Of a stretch of 64,000 nt of DNA, positions 1 to 8,216 are shown one piece after another. How positions within the stretch are numbered: the first letter of the stretch is position 1; each line of letters starts with the position of its first letter. A program made the translations under genes and the position numbers. Source of the DNA: Pontiellaceae bacterium B12219 (GTDB lineage: Bacteria > Verrucomicrobiota > Kiritimatiellia > Kiritimatiellales > Pontiellaceae); assembly GCA_029432795.1 (NCBI GenBank), contig JARNMJ010000015.1, forward strand, positions 1-64,000. Direction: 5' to 3'. The notes under the pieces were generated by a model. It was not told the DNA's origin and ran no database searches. It saw only the letters and a list, made by a program, of their open reading frames with translations.

Positions 1-3000
1 TGGGGACAGTTTGCGGTCGGCACGTTTGTGGCTTCGGGCACCACCCAGTTGCTGACTCATAAGGCCAACAGTTTCGGTAATATTCATTTCAACGCCATTT
101 TGGTGGTTGAGGCGACTGTTAGGCCGCCGGGTTCTCCAACGGGGCTGATGGCTGAATCTCTTGATTCCGCTGTTCGTCTCTCCTGGGAGGCAAATACCCA
201 ATATGGTTTTTCGCATTATGTGGTGAAACGCGCTTCTGTATCAGGCGGCCCGTATACGCCGCTGCCCGGCGCAACACCGACGGATAACAGCTATACCGAT
301 TCGTCTGTCTCAAACGGCACGTCCTATTATTATGTGGTTTCGGCGGTGAATATCGAGGATGAGGAATCGGCGGATTCGACCGAAGTTGAAGCCGTTCCGG
401 CGCCTTATGATGCGCCCGAGGTTCCGGTCGGGCTGGAGTCGCGCGCCGGAAACAGGAAGGCTTTTCTCGAGTGGGATGACAATCTGCAGACCGGGTTCAA
501 GGCATTTCAGGTGAAACGCGCCCTGCAGAGTGGCGGACCGTATGCGCTGATTGAAACCGTCACGGACAGTGCTTTCATCGATACATCGCTCACCAATGAA
601 GTTTCGTACTACTATGTGGTCAGTGCGCTGAATCTGTATGACGAAGAATCGGCAAACAGTATTGAAATGGAGGTCATTCCTTCTGCGTCAGCGGCTCCGC
701 CCAACTTTCTTTTTATTATCGCCGATGACATGGATACGTATGCAGTGAATGCCTACCGCAGAACCGAGCCTTCGGAAACCGATGCGAACGGTAATTTTTA
801 CGCCATCGATACGCCCAATATGGACCGCTTGGCTGAAGAGGGCATGATGTTCCACCAGGCGCGTTTGATGGGAGCCAATGTGGGCGCGGTCTGTACGCCC
901 TCGAGAACCACCATTATGACCGGAAAAAATACCTGGGAGCGGGACGTGGACGTTACGGCCGCAACCACCTTCCCGGGGGTGTTCAACCGGGGCGTGCGTT
1001 CCAATGCGATTGATCTTCCGTATGTAACCTATCGCACCTGTAAAAACGGAAACAGCTATCCCACTGCCAATGCGGAATTTCAAACGGTGAACGATGCGAC
1101 CAAACGCGGCAATACCGATGGCGGCGGTTCGGAATGGCACGGGGACCGGGGCGTTGATTATATTGCAGACTGGAATGAAAATTACCGAACGAATGATACG
1201 CCGTTTATGATGTATCTCGGATTTTCCCATCCGCATGACACACGCAATGCGCGTGAAGAGCTGACCGGCCGCTATAACTGTGTCAACACAACCGATCCGT
1301 CCAGCCTTGTGCTGAACACCAATGCGCCGCCACTGCCTTATAACCATCTTTCCTGTACACCCGAAACCTATCCGGCGCACCCGTTTGATCATGGTCATCT
1401 GGGGGTTCGCGATGAAAATACGGCATCGGGCATCGGGCAGTATCGCACCGAAGCCGTGATCCGCAACGAGATCGGGCGTAATTTTGCCTGTGTCGATTGG
1501 ATCGATCAGCAGATTGGGCGTGTACTCGAACGCCTGGATGACCCCAACGGGGACGGGGACACTTCGGACAGTGTGGTGGATAATACCTATATCGTCTTCA
1601 CTTCGGATCACGGCATTGCCATTGGGCGCCATGGATTGCAGGGAAAACAAAACCTCTATGAACACACCTGGCGCGTACCGTATATCGTGCGGGGGCCCGG
1701 CATTGAACCAGGCTCGGAAAGTGATGCGCTGATTTATCTGCACGACACCTTCCCGACCTTCTGCGATCTCGCAGGAATTGATGTGCCGGAAACCATCGAC
1801 AGCAATGACGGCCAGAGTTTCCGCCCCGTGCTGGAAGGCGCCGCCGATGAACATCGGGATGTTCTGTACGGGCTCTATGCCGGAGGCGATAAACCCGGAA
1901 TCCGGGCCGTTACCGACGGACGTTTTAAACTGATGAAGTATGATGTCGGCGAAAATAATACACAGGTCACCCAGCTGTTTGATCTGGAGCAGAATCCGTT
2001 TGAACTGCTGCCGGAACACGGGGTGCCGAATCTGGCACAGGAACCGGCCTATGCGCTGATCCGTCAGCAGCTGGAAGAAAAGCTGATGGAAAAACGCATC
2101 GAGTATGCCGACCCCTATAACTATCTCGGCGATCGCACCCTGTTCCGCTTTGAAGGCGATTTGTCAGACCGCCTGCCCTTCGGGCATACCGGTGCAGCCT
2201 CCAATGGGGCAGCCTTTTCAGCGGCGGTCCCGGACGCCATGGAATATGTGGTGGGGGAAACCAATGCAACCTCGCTCGATTTAGAACAGGACCTTCAGCA
2301 GTATGTGAAAGTCTCCAACGGACCAGGCCTGAACTTCGGGAATAATCCCTTCACGATTGAGGCCTGGGTGAAACTGGAAACCCTGCCGGTTTCGAATGAC
2401 GAAGCGAGCGCCATGCCGCTGGTCCAGAAAAAGGTGATCGGCGCAAATGATTCTGCGCTGGATTATCTGTTCTTAGCGGCGGCCGGAAACTATGGATCCG
2501 CGTCGACCTACAATCGGTTGGCGTTGCACCTCGGCTCCGCATCGATCATCTCCACCCTGGCCATTCCGGATACCGACTGGCATTATATCAGCGTATCGCT
2601 GGACCCCGTTTCAGATACCGTCCGCTTCCGGTTGGACGAGTTGACCGATACGCAATCCACCACAGCGGTCGGCACTGTGAATGACGGCCCATTGATCATC
2701 GGAGCGCACTATACCAGCAGCGGCGAGATCGACAGCACCTTTGACGGGCTGATTGATGAACTCAGCATTACCGATGGGTTCCTGGCCGATGCCGAGCTGC
2801 AGCCATTGCAGAATCTCCCGGAACCGCTTCCGGCTCAACTCTACGCGCCAACCATTACGGCAGAAGGTATCAGCCTGAACTTCGATTCGAATGCCTCCTT
2901 TCTGTACGACATTGAATCGAAAGAGCGACTGACGGACCCGGAATGGATGCTGGAACAAAGTTACGTCTGGGATGCCGGCGACACGATCTCGGTGGATCTG

Positions 3001-3063
3001 GGCGGTGCGGCATCCACAAGCACATTTTATCGGGTAAAGACGAAGTCCCCTTACCGGAATTGA
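1..3063 (+). CDS. Secreted multidomain sulfatase (FN3-FN3-S1 sulfatase-LamG), 5' partial
   Basis: The reading frame is open from base 1, so the true start and any signal peptide lie upstream; a GTG at 28 is internal. From the window edge there are two fibronectin-III-like repeats (about residues 45-130 and 140-225, both with a PYxL and YYYVVSA pattern), then an S1-type sulfatase domain starting at NFLFIIADDMD. The CTPSR signature has its cysteine at residue 298 (codon 892-894), the residue converted to formylglycine in this family. A TSDHG metal-site motif follows. Residues about 715-930 look like a LamG/concanavalin-like jelly roll, and the tail resembles the C-terminal domain of other secreted proteins here. 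Role: probably hydrolyses sulfate esters on a polysaccharide outside the cytoplasm; the substrate cannot be read from the sequence. First of three sulfatases in this cluster. Confidence 0.9.
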   Translation, partial: WGQFAVGTFVASGTTQLLTHKANSFGNIHFNAILVVEATVRPPGSPTGLMAESLDSAVRLSWEANTQYGFSHYVVKRASVSGGPYTPLPGATPTDNSYTDSSVSNGTSYYYVVSAVNIEDEESADSTEVEAVPAPYDAPEVPVGLESRAGNRKAFLEWDDNLQTGFKAFQVKRALQSGGPYALIETVTDSAFIDTSLTNEVSYYYVVSALNLYDEESANSIEMEVIPSASAAPPNFLFIIADDMDTYAVNAYRRTEPSETDANGNFYAIDTPNMDRLAEEGMMFHQARLMGANVGAVCTPSRTTIMTGKNTWERDVDVTAATTFPGVFNRGVRSNAIDLPYVTYRTCKNGNSYPTANAEFQTVNDATKRGNTDGGGSEWHGDRGVDYIADWNENYRTNDTPFMMYLGFSHPHDTRNAREELTGRYNCVNTTDPSSLVLNTNAPPLPYNHLSCTPETYPAHPFDHGHLGVRDENTASGIGQYRTEAVIRNEIGRNFACVDWIDQQIGRVLERLDDPNGDGDTSDSVVDNTYIVFTSDHGIAIGRHGLQGKQNLYEHTWRVPYIVRGPGIEPGSESDALIYLHDTFPTFCDLAGIDVPETIDSNDGQSFRPVLEGAADEHRDVLYGLYAGGDKPGIRAVTDGRFKLMKYDVGENNTQVTQLFDLEQNPFELLPEHGVPNLAQEPAYALIRQQLEEKLMEKRIEYADPYNYLGDRTLFRFEGDLSDRLPFGHTGAASNGAAFSAAVPDAMEYVVGETNATSLDLEQDLQQYVKVSNGPGLNFGNNPFTIEAWVKLETLPVSNDEASAMPLVQKKVIGANDSALDYLFLAAAGNYGSASTYNRLALHLGSASIISTLAIPDTDWHYISVSLDPVSDTVRFRLDELTDTQSTTAVGTVNDGPLIIGAHYTSSGEIDSTFDGLIDELSITDGFLADAELQPLQNLPEPLPAQLYAPTITAEGISLNFDSNASFLYDIESKERLTDPEWMLEQSYVWDAGDTISVDLGGAASTSTFYRVKTKSPYRN

Positions 3064-3102
3064 TCGAAGCGGTTAGATGAATAAATTTGAAAGAAGGATG
3101 GT

Positions 3103-4953
3103 ATGAAGATGAAACGATTAAGAATATCAATGCTTGTCTCGCTGGTGTGTGCTTGCTCAGCAGTGTTTGCTCAGGCGGATACACGACCCAATATTCTCAT
3201 TTTTTACGTGGATGATCTCGGGTGGCAGGGGACCCAGCTGAATGATATTGATGCACCGTGTCCCTACGAAACGCCGAATGTTCTGAAGCTGGCGGAGCAG
3301 GGGATGAATTTTACCCAGGGCTATTCCGCCGCGCCGACGTGTGCGCCTTCGCGGGCCGGAATCATTACGGGTCAGCATCCGGGAAAGCTCCGCTATACCC
3401 ATGTTTTATTCAGCCGGATCCCCAATGGGAAGCCGACGGAGGAATTTGTTGATCCTTATCTGGGGGCGCACCTGCAAATGGATGCGCTTACCTTGGCAAC
3501 GGCTTTGAAGGACAATGGATATCATACCGGCCATGTGGGTAAATGGCACCTCGGGTTGAGTTCCTCGCTGTTCGGTTTTGAATATAGCAATGAGGATCGC
3601 GGGGTGCATCGGAAACCGGCGGATCGGACAAAAGATTTTGCGACTGCCGATGATCCCAAGTATCCGCTGAGCAAGAAAAAATATCCGCCGGTCAGCGCTA
3701 AAAAACCGGATGGCATTTCGTATCCCTACGATGGGGTCACGGAGTCCGCACTGCAATTTATGGCAGAGAGCCAGGACAAACCGTTCTTTCTCTATCTGGC
3801 CCACTGGATGGTCCATTGGCCGGCAATGACCCGCAATGGCGAGTTGCTTGAATATTATTGCGATAAGCTGGGACAACCTTTTCCGCCAAAGGCAGGAGCC
3901 ATGTCCATTCCAGGGCAGAATAATCCCTATTATGCATCCATGGTGACCACGGTGGACTGGAGCCTCGGGCGAATTGTTGACTATCTGGAAAATACGGATG
4001 ATCCGCGCAATCCAGGCAAAAAACTTATCGAAACGACCTATCTCATTTTCACCTCCGACAATGGAGGGTGCATGAACCATGGGCAGGAGGTTCTGGCCGA
4101 TAACTCCCCGTTGAAATACGGAAAGTCACATGGTGAAGAGGGGGGGATTCGTGTCCCGATGATTATTGAGGGGCCTGGAATTCCGAAGGGTTCGCAGTTT
4201 GATGGGTTGGTCAACCAGCTCGACTTCTTTCCGACGATCCTGACTCTGACGCACTCCACGATTGCACCGGAAGCAAAAGCTGAATTGAGCGGTGTGGACA
4301 TCACCCCGGTGCTGTTGGATGGTGCCGAGCAGGTTGTGGATGCGCAGGGGGTGGCGCGGGAAAACCTGTTTTGGCATTTCCCGCACGGTCAGGATTCAAT
4401 GAAATCTGTCCTTCGCGAAGGAGACTTTAAGCTCCTGAAAAATTATCAAACGCGGGATTACAGTCTGTACCGTCTCTACAACAATGGGCAGCGGGAGGAT
4501 CTTGAAGAAATGAATGATCTGGCGGATGATCCCGAATATGCACCGGTCCTTGAAAAACTTTCAGAAAAACTGGAACGTCATCTCGCTGAAAATCAGGTGG
4601 AGGGACCCTATCTTAACCCGGCATTTAAAGGTAAAACGAAGCCGTCTGCAGCGATCAAATCAGTGGTGTTCGACGCGGCCGGCCGGGAGGCCCGTGTACA
4701 GCTTGCAACTTCGAGTCCGGCTGTCGAGACCGCGTACGTGATTTATCGCGAGAAGCCGAGCAAGGGTAAAAAGAAAGCGGCGCACGGCAAGGGAAAGCCC
4801 GATGTCCGGATAGGCATGAAAATGCCTGTGACGATTTCCTCCGCTGGCAAAATGGTCAGCGCCCGGATCCCGAAAGGAATCGAGGCGTATTGCTTCCTGC
4901 TGATCGATGAAAACAACTATCAGACTTTCACCGATATCCAGCTGGTCCAGTAG
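3103..4953 (+). CDS. Secreted S1-family sulfatase
   Basis: 616 aa. An N-terminal signal peptide ending near CSAVFAQA is followed directly by the sulfatase core (RPNILIFYVDDLGW). The activation motif CAPSRAGIITG has its cysteine at residue 80, and GKWHLG and TSDNGG supply the usual metal and substrate-site residues, so it should be active once matured by a formylglycine-generating enzyme; none is encoded in this window. The start ATG has a purine-rich AAGAAGGA ribosome site about 5-10 bases upstream. The C-terminal ~110 residues form a lysine-rich beta domain seen in other secreted sulfatases. It lies 40 bases after the preceding sulfatase and is probably co-transcribed. Substrate unknown. Confidence 0.93.
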   Translation: MKMKRLRISMLVSLVCACSAVFAQADTRPNILIFYVDDLGWQGTQLNDIDAPCPYETPNVLKLAEQGMNFTQGYSAAPTCAPSRAGIITGQHPGKLRYTHVLFSRIPNGKPTEEFVDPYLGAHLQMDALTLATALKDNGYHTGHVGKWHLGLSSSLFGFEYSNEDRGVHRKPADRTKDFATADDPKYPLSKKKYPPVSAKKPDGISYPYDGVTESALQFMAESQDKPFFLYLAHWMVHWPAMTRNGELLEYYCDKLGQPFPPKAGAMSIPGQNNPYYASMVTTVDWSLGRIVDYLENTDDPRNPGKKLIETTYLIFTSDNGGCMNHGQEVLADNSPLKYGKSHGEEGGIRVPMIIEGPGIPKGSQFDGLVNQLDFFPTILTLTHSTIAPEAKAELSGVDITPVLLDGAEQVVDAQGVARENLFWHFPHGQDSMKSVLREGDFKLLKNYQTRDYSLYRLYNNGQREDLEEMNDLADDPEYAPVLEKLSEKLERHLAENQVEGPYLNPAFKGKTKPSAAIKSVVFDAAGREARVQLATSSPAVETAYVIYREKPSKGKKKAAHGKGKPDVRIGMKMPVTISSAGKMVSARIPKGIEAYCFLLIDENNYQTFTDIQLVQ

Positions 4954-5046
4954 TCATACCCGCTAAATGCGGGGGGCATTCGTAATGTTCTGATGCATAG
5001 TGTATGCTGACGGGAATCGGGTGACCGCTTAAAAGAGGAGCATGGA

Positions 5047-8000
5047 ATGAAGAGGATACTATGTTTATTAGGTCTTGTTGCGCTGGCGGCCGGAAATGTG
5101 TGTGCGGCGGTTTATACCTGGACGGGCGGGGCATCCACCGGTGGAGCTAACGGAATCGGAGACTGGAACAACGGAGGAAACTGGGCTGAAGGCTCCGAAG
5201 GGGTGGCTCCTGGTTTTGATCATACGTCTGATGTGAAGATAGCTGGTGCTTTAAATCCGGATCAGTATATCCGGACTCACCAGACGATTCGGTCTCTCAG
5301 GTTTACGAGTTCGAATGCCGGAGATACCGCCATTGGGCTTCGTGCAGCAAATAATGCTGATCGAGATTTAACCTTTGCTGCTGATGCTGGGAATTCTTCG
5401 CTGACGGTCGATGCGGCAGTCATCGGGAATAAGACCATTGGAGCTAATCTCGCCGGTACAGCAACCGACGGAGAAGTCGTACTCGAAAGTGATTTGGACA
5501 TCGTTCATAACGGTAGCGGGGATCTGACTTTCGTCTGTGAAATAAGGGGTAGCGGGGATGTCAGTCTGACGGGTTCAGGCACGACGGTATTTTCCGGTAC
5601 CAACACGTATACAGGCAACACGACGGTAGACGGCGCATTGACCTTATCAGAAAACGCGCAGTTGTTTTTTACCATCGGTACGAATGGCGTGAATAATGTG
5701 TTGTCAGGTTCAGGGAACATTTTGCTGGAGGGCACTTTTCTGCTGGATCTGAGGAGAGCGGGAGTCACGGTAGGCGATTCCTGGCAGATCGTGGAGGTGG
5801 GCACCCTCTCGGAAACCTTCGGCTCGTCCTTTCAGCTGGCGAGCACCGCCGGCTCTTTCACGGAGAGCAACGGAGTATGGAGCATCACCGAGTATGGTGC
5901 TGACTATGAGTTTGATGAGAGCACGGGTCTGCTCACTGTCGTTAGCGCCCTGCCTGCGGCGGACTGGCTGTCGGGGAAATGGGGCATCGGTTGGCGGTTC
6001 AGAGCGGATGAGAAAGACGAGATCGCGAATTGGAACGTTGATACGTTGGTGTCTCAGGTAAAGAGTATTTCCGGCGTTGATTATGTTGTTTTTAATTTAT
6101 CCGATGGAGCTCATGGGGATGCATATATCGCTCCTCATTCAGTGCTGACTGCAATTACACCCTCCGCCACGCCGGACAATGATCGTGACCTGTTTCTGGA
6201 GATGGCGACCGCGTTTCAGGCAGAGGGCATCAAGGTGATGGCCTATATAGCGGCCCAGGGGCCTGCCATGCTCAAGCATGGCGCGGATTCAGCATTTGAT
6301 AAGGTGCTGGTTGACGGGGTGTATACCTCTCAGGCCATGGATAACTGGAGCAACTATGTCTATAGCGTATATAATATTGCCGACTTCGCGGATGAGCGTG
6401 AGATGTATAAGACGGCCTACGGGGAAGTCATTCTTGACGAATATGCTGCACGCTATGGAAGTTTGATTGACGGATGGTGGTTCGATAATGGAGATGAAAA
6501 TTTTGATGCTGAATTAGTGTACGCAATTGTGAAACAGCATAATCCCCATGTCGCGGTTACGACGAGTGAAGAACTTTCGCTACGGAATGATTTCCTGAGC
6601 GGCCATCCCACGCCTCTGGCCAGCTATCCCGCAAATGATCTGATCAATCTGCCTATGCTCACGGCCATTGAAGCAACTCCTGAAGGCTATCTGTATAAAG
6701 ATTCGCAACCAAACCTTGGGCATATGTTTATGGCGCTGGGAGAATTGTGGAACAGCGGAGATATTGTATGGCCATTGGATCAGGCGGCAGACTGGATGAC
6801 GCGCTGTTTGAATGCGGGCGGAGCATGGACCTGGAATGTGGATCTTGCGGATGACGACTCCATGATCAGAGCGGATTCGGCGAGCTTTATATCAGACCTG
6901 ATGGTCGAAATACCCGCAATGCTCGCATCCAATGTTGCTGCTCCGGTCTTTCTGCAGGACCCGGTTGACGGAGGCAATGCGGAGCTTGGTGCAGCCTATT
7001 CCGGGAGTCTCGCGGGATCGGCCACGGATGCCGACGGAGATACGCTGACCTATGCAATAGCCCCTGGCGGGCCGGATTGGCTGGTGGTCTCCACCAACGG
7101 GACACTCTCGGGCACCCCGTATAATACGTGGGAGTTGGGGATGAACCGATTTACAATCGTGGCGGCCGATGGCAAAGGCCGTATCGATTTAGCGGAGTTG
7201 GAAATTTACGTGGCGGATGAATTCGGCAGCGGTATACCCTATCTTCAGGTATCGTTTGATAATCTGCGCGGCAATCTGTCGGATGGGACGATTAATGGCC
7301 TGCCGATCGGTGACTCCAATGTAATCATCACCAAAGCAACGGATGGAAATGACGTTGTTCTTTCGCTCTCCATCACAAATCAAAATTTTGATGGCGGGGA
7401 TGATTCGGATGATTCTCTGTCGTGGGATGTTCGGGTTAGCGGTTTCTCGAATAGAACCTATACCGTGAATGGTAATGATTCGTCAGTTTCCGGAGGAGTC
7501 TCAGGAGTAGCGGTCGGTACGGTTAACAATGAATTCGGTATTTCGGGTACAGACAACCGGTTTCTGAGCGCGGGTGAATCCATTCAGTTCAGTGTTGAAA
7601 ATACAGTGCTGACGGCGGACGCCGGTTTTTCCGCACAGTTTGCAGGATTTGAAGGTATCTGGATGACTGCGGGCACATATATTTTTGGCGAGGGTGGGGG
7701 GGGACTGGAATCGCTGGTTGTTGAGGAGAATGCGAATCAGAGCCTTACCCCGCGGAATGAGCTTCTTATAACGGCAACCGGGAGCAGTGACCGGATTCGG
7801 GATCTCGACGGTTCATTTATAATTACGGCAGCCGAGCCGGGGATCGCAGATACTTCTTTCGCTATTTTTCAAAATGGGGGGCAGAACTATCCGGGCATGA
7901 CCTATAGGCGGGTCATCACTCCGGCGGCCTATCTCATTGAAACCACGACCAATCTTACAACCGCATCATGGATCCCGCGCAGTGTGGGTCCGGGAGAATC

Positions 8001-8124
8001 GGATGTAACGATTGTTGCCGGGCCAATTGATCATGCCGATGGAACGGAAACCCTTTCGTTCAGACTGAATCAGGATTTTGACGGAAATACACAGCTGTTT
8101 ATCAGAGTTAATACATACGAATGA
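5047..8124 (+). CDS. Beta-strand-repeat protein fused to a putative glycoside hydrolase domain
   Basis: 1025 aa with a signal peptide (cleavage near GNVCAA). Residues 20-300 open with YTWTGG and NWNNGGNW-type motifs and a TGNTTVDGALTL stretch, typical of autotransporter-associated beta-strand repeats. Residues about 305-620 resemble a (beta/alpha)8 glycosidase of the GH29 type: WGIGWRF, repeated aromatic-rich strands and the DGWWFDNGD motif, whose Asp could be the nucleophile. That family assignment is tentative. Next come a He_PIG/cadherin-like Ig domain (DADGDTLTYAI, about residues 640-725) and a ~200-residue domain also found at the N-terminus of the next gene's product. The C-terminal YLIETTTNLTTASW module is common in secreted PVC proteins. 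Expected to act outside the cytoplasm on the same glycan as the neighbouring sulfatases. Confidence 0.8.
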   Translation: MKRILCLLGLVALAAGNVCAAVYTWTGGASTGGANGIGDWNNGGNWAEGSEGVAPGFDHTSDVKIAGALNPDQYIRTHQTIRSLRFTSSNAGDTAIGLRAANNADRDLTFAADAGNSSLTVDAAVIGNKTIGANLAGTATDGEVVLESDLDIVHNGSGDLTFVCEIRGSGDVSLTGSGTTVFSGTNTYTGNTTVDGALTLSENAQLFFTIGTNGVNNVLSGSGNILLEGTFLLDLRRAGVTVGDSWQIVEVGTLSETFGSSFQLASTAGSFTESNGVWSITEYGADYEFDESTGLLTVVSALPAADWLSGKWGIGWRFRADEKDEIANWNVDTLVSQVKSISGVDYVVFNLSDGAHGDAYIAPHSVLTAITPSATPDNDRDLFLEMATAFQAEGIKVMAYIAAQGPAMLKHGADSAFDKVLVDGVYTSQAMDNWSNYVYSVYNIADFADEREMYKTAYGEVILDEYAARYGSLIDGWWFDNGDENFDAELVYAIVKQHNPHVAVTTSEELSLRNDFLSGHPTPLASYPANDLINLPMLTAIEATPEGYLYKDSQPNLGHMFMALGELWNSGDIVWPLDQAADWMTRCLNAGGAWTWNVDLADDDSMIRADSASFISDLMVEIPAMLASNVAAPVFLQDPVDGGNAELGAAYSGSLAGSATDADGDTLTYAIAPGGPDWLVVSTNGTLSGTPYNTWELGMNRFTIVAADGKGRIDLAELEIYVADEFGSGIPYLQVSFDNLRGNLSDGTINGLPIGDSNVIITKATDGNDVVLSLSITNQNFDGGDDSDDSLSWDVRVSGFSNRTYTVNGNDSSVSGGVSGVAVGTVNNEFGISGTDNRFLSAGESIQFSVENTVLTADAGFSAQFAGFEGIWMTAGTYIFGEGGGGLESLVVEENANQSLTPRNELLITATGSSDRIRDLDGSFIITAAEPGIADTSFAIFQNGGQNYPGMTYRRVITPAAYLIETTTNLTTASWIPRSVGPGESDVTIVAGPIDHADGTETLSFRLNQDFDGNTQLFIRVNTYE

Positions 8125-8216
8125 TCGATAAAATATGCCGGCGTTGTCTTTCTTCTACGATCCATTGGCAGTTGAGCTGGGATTATTAAACGGTTGAAAA
8201 TAAGAGGGGAAAGAAG

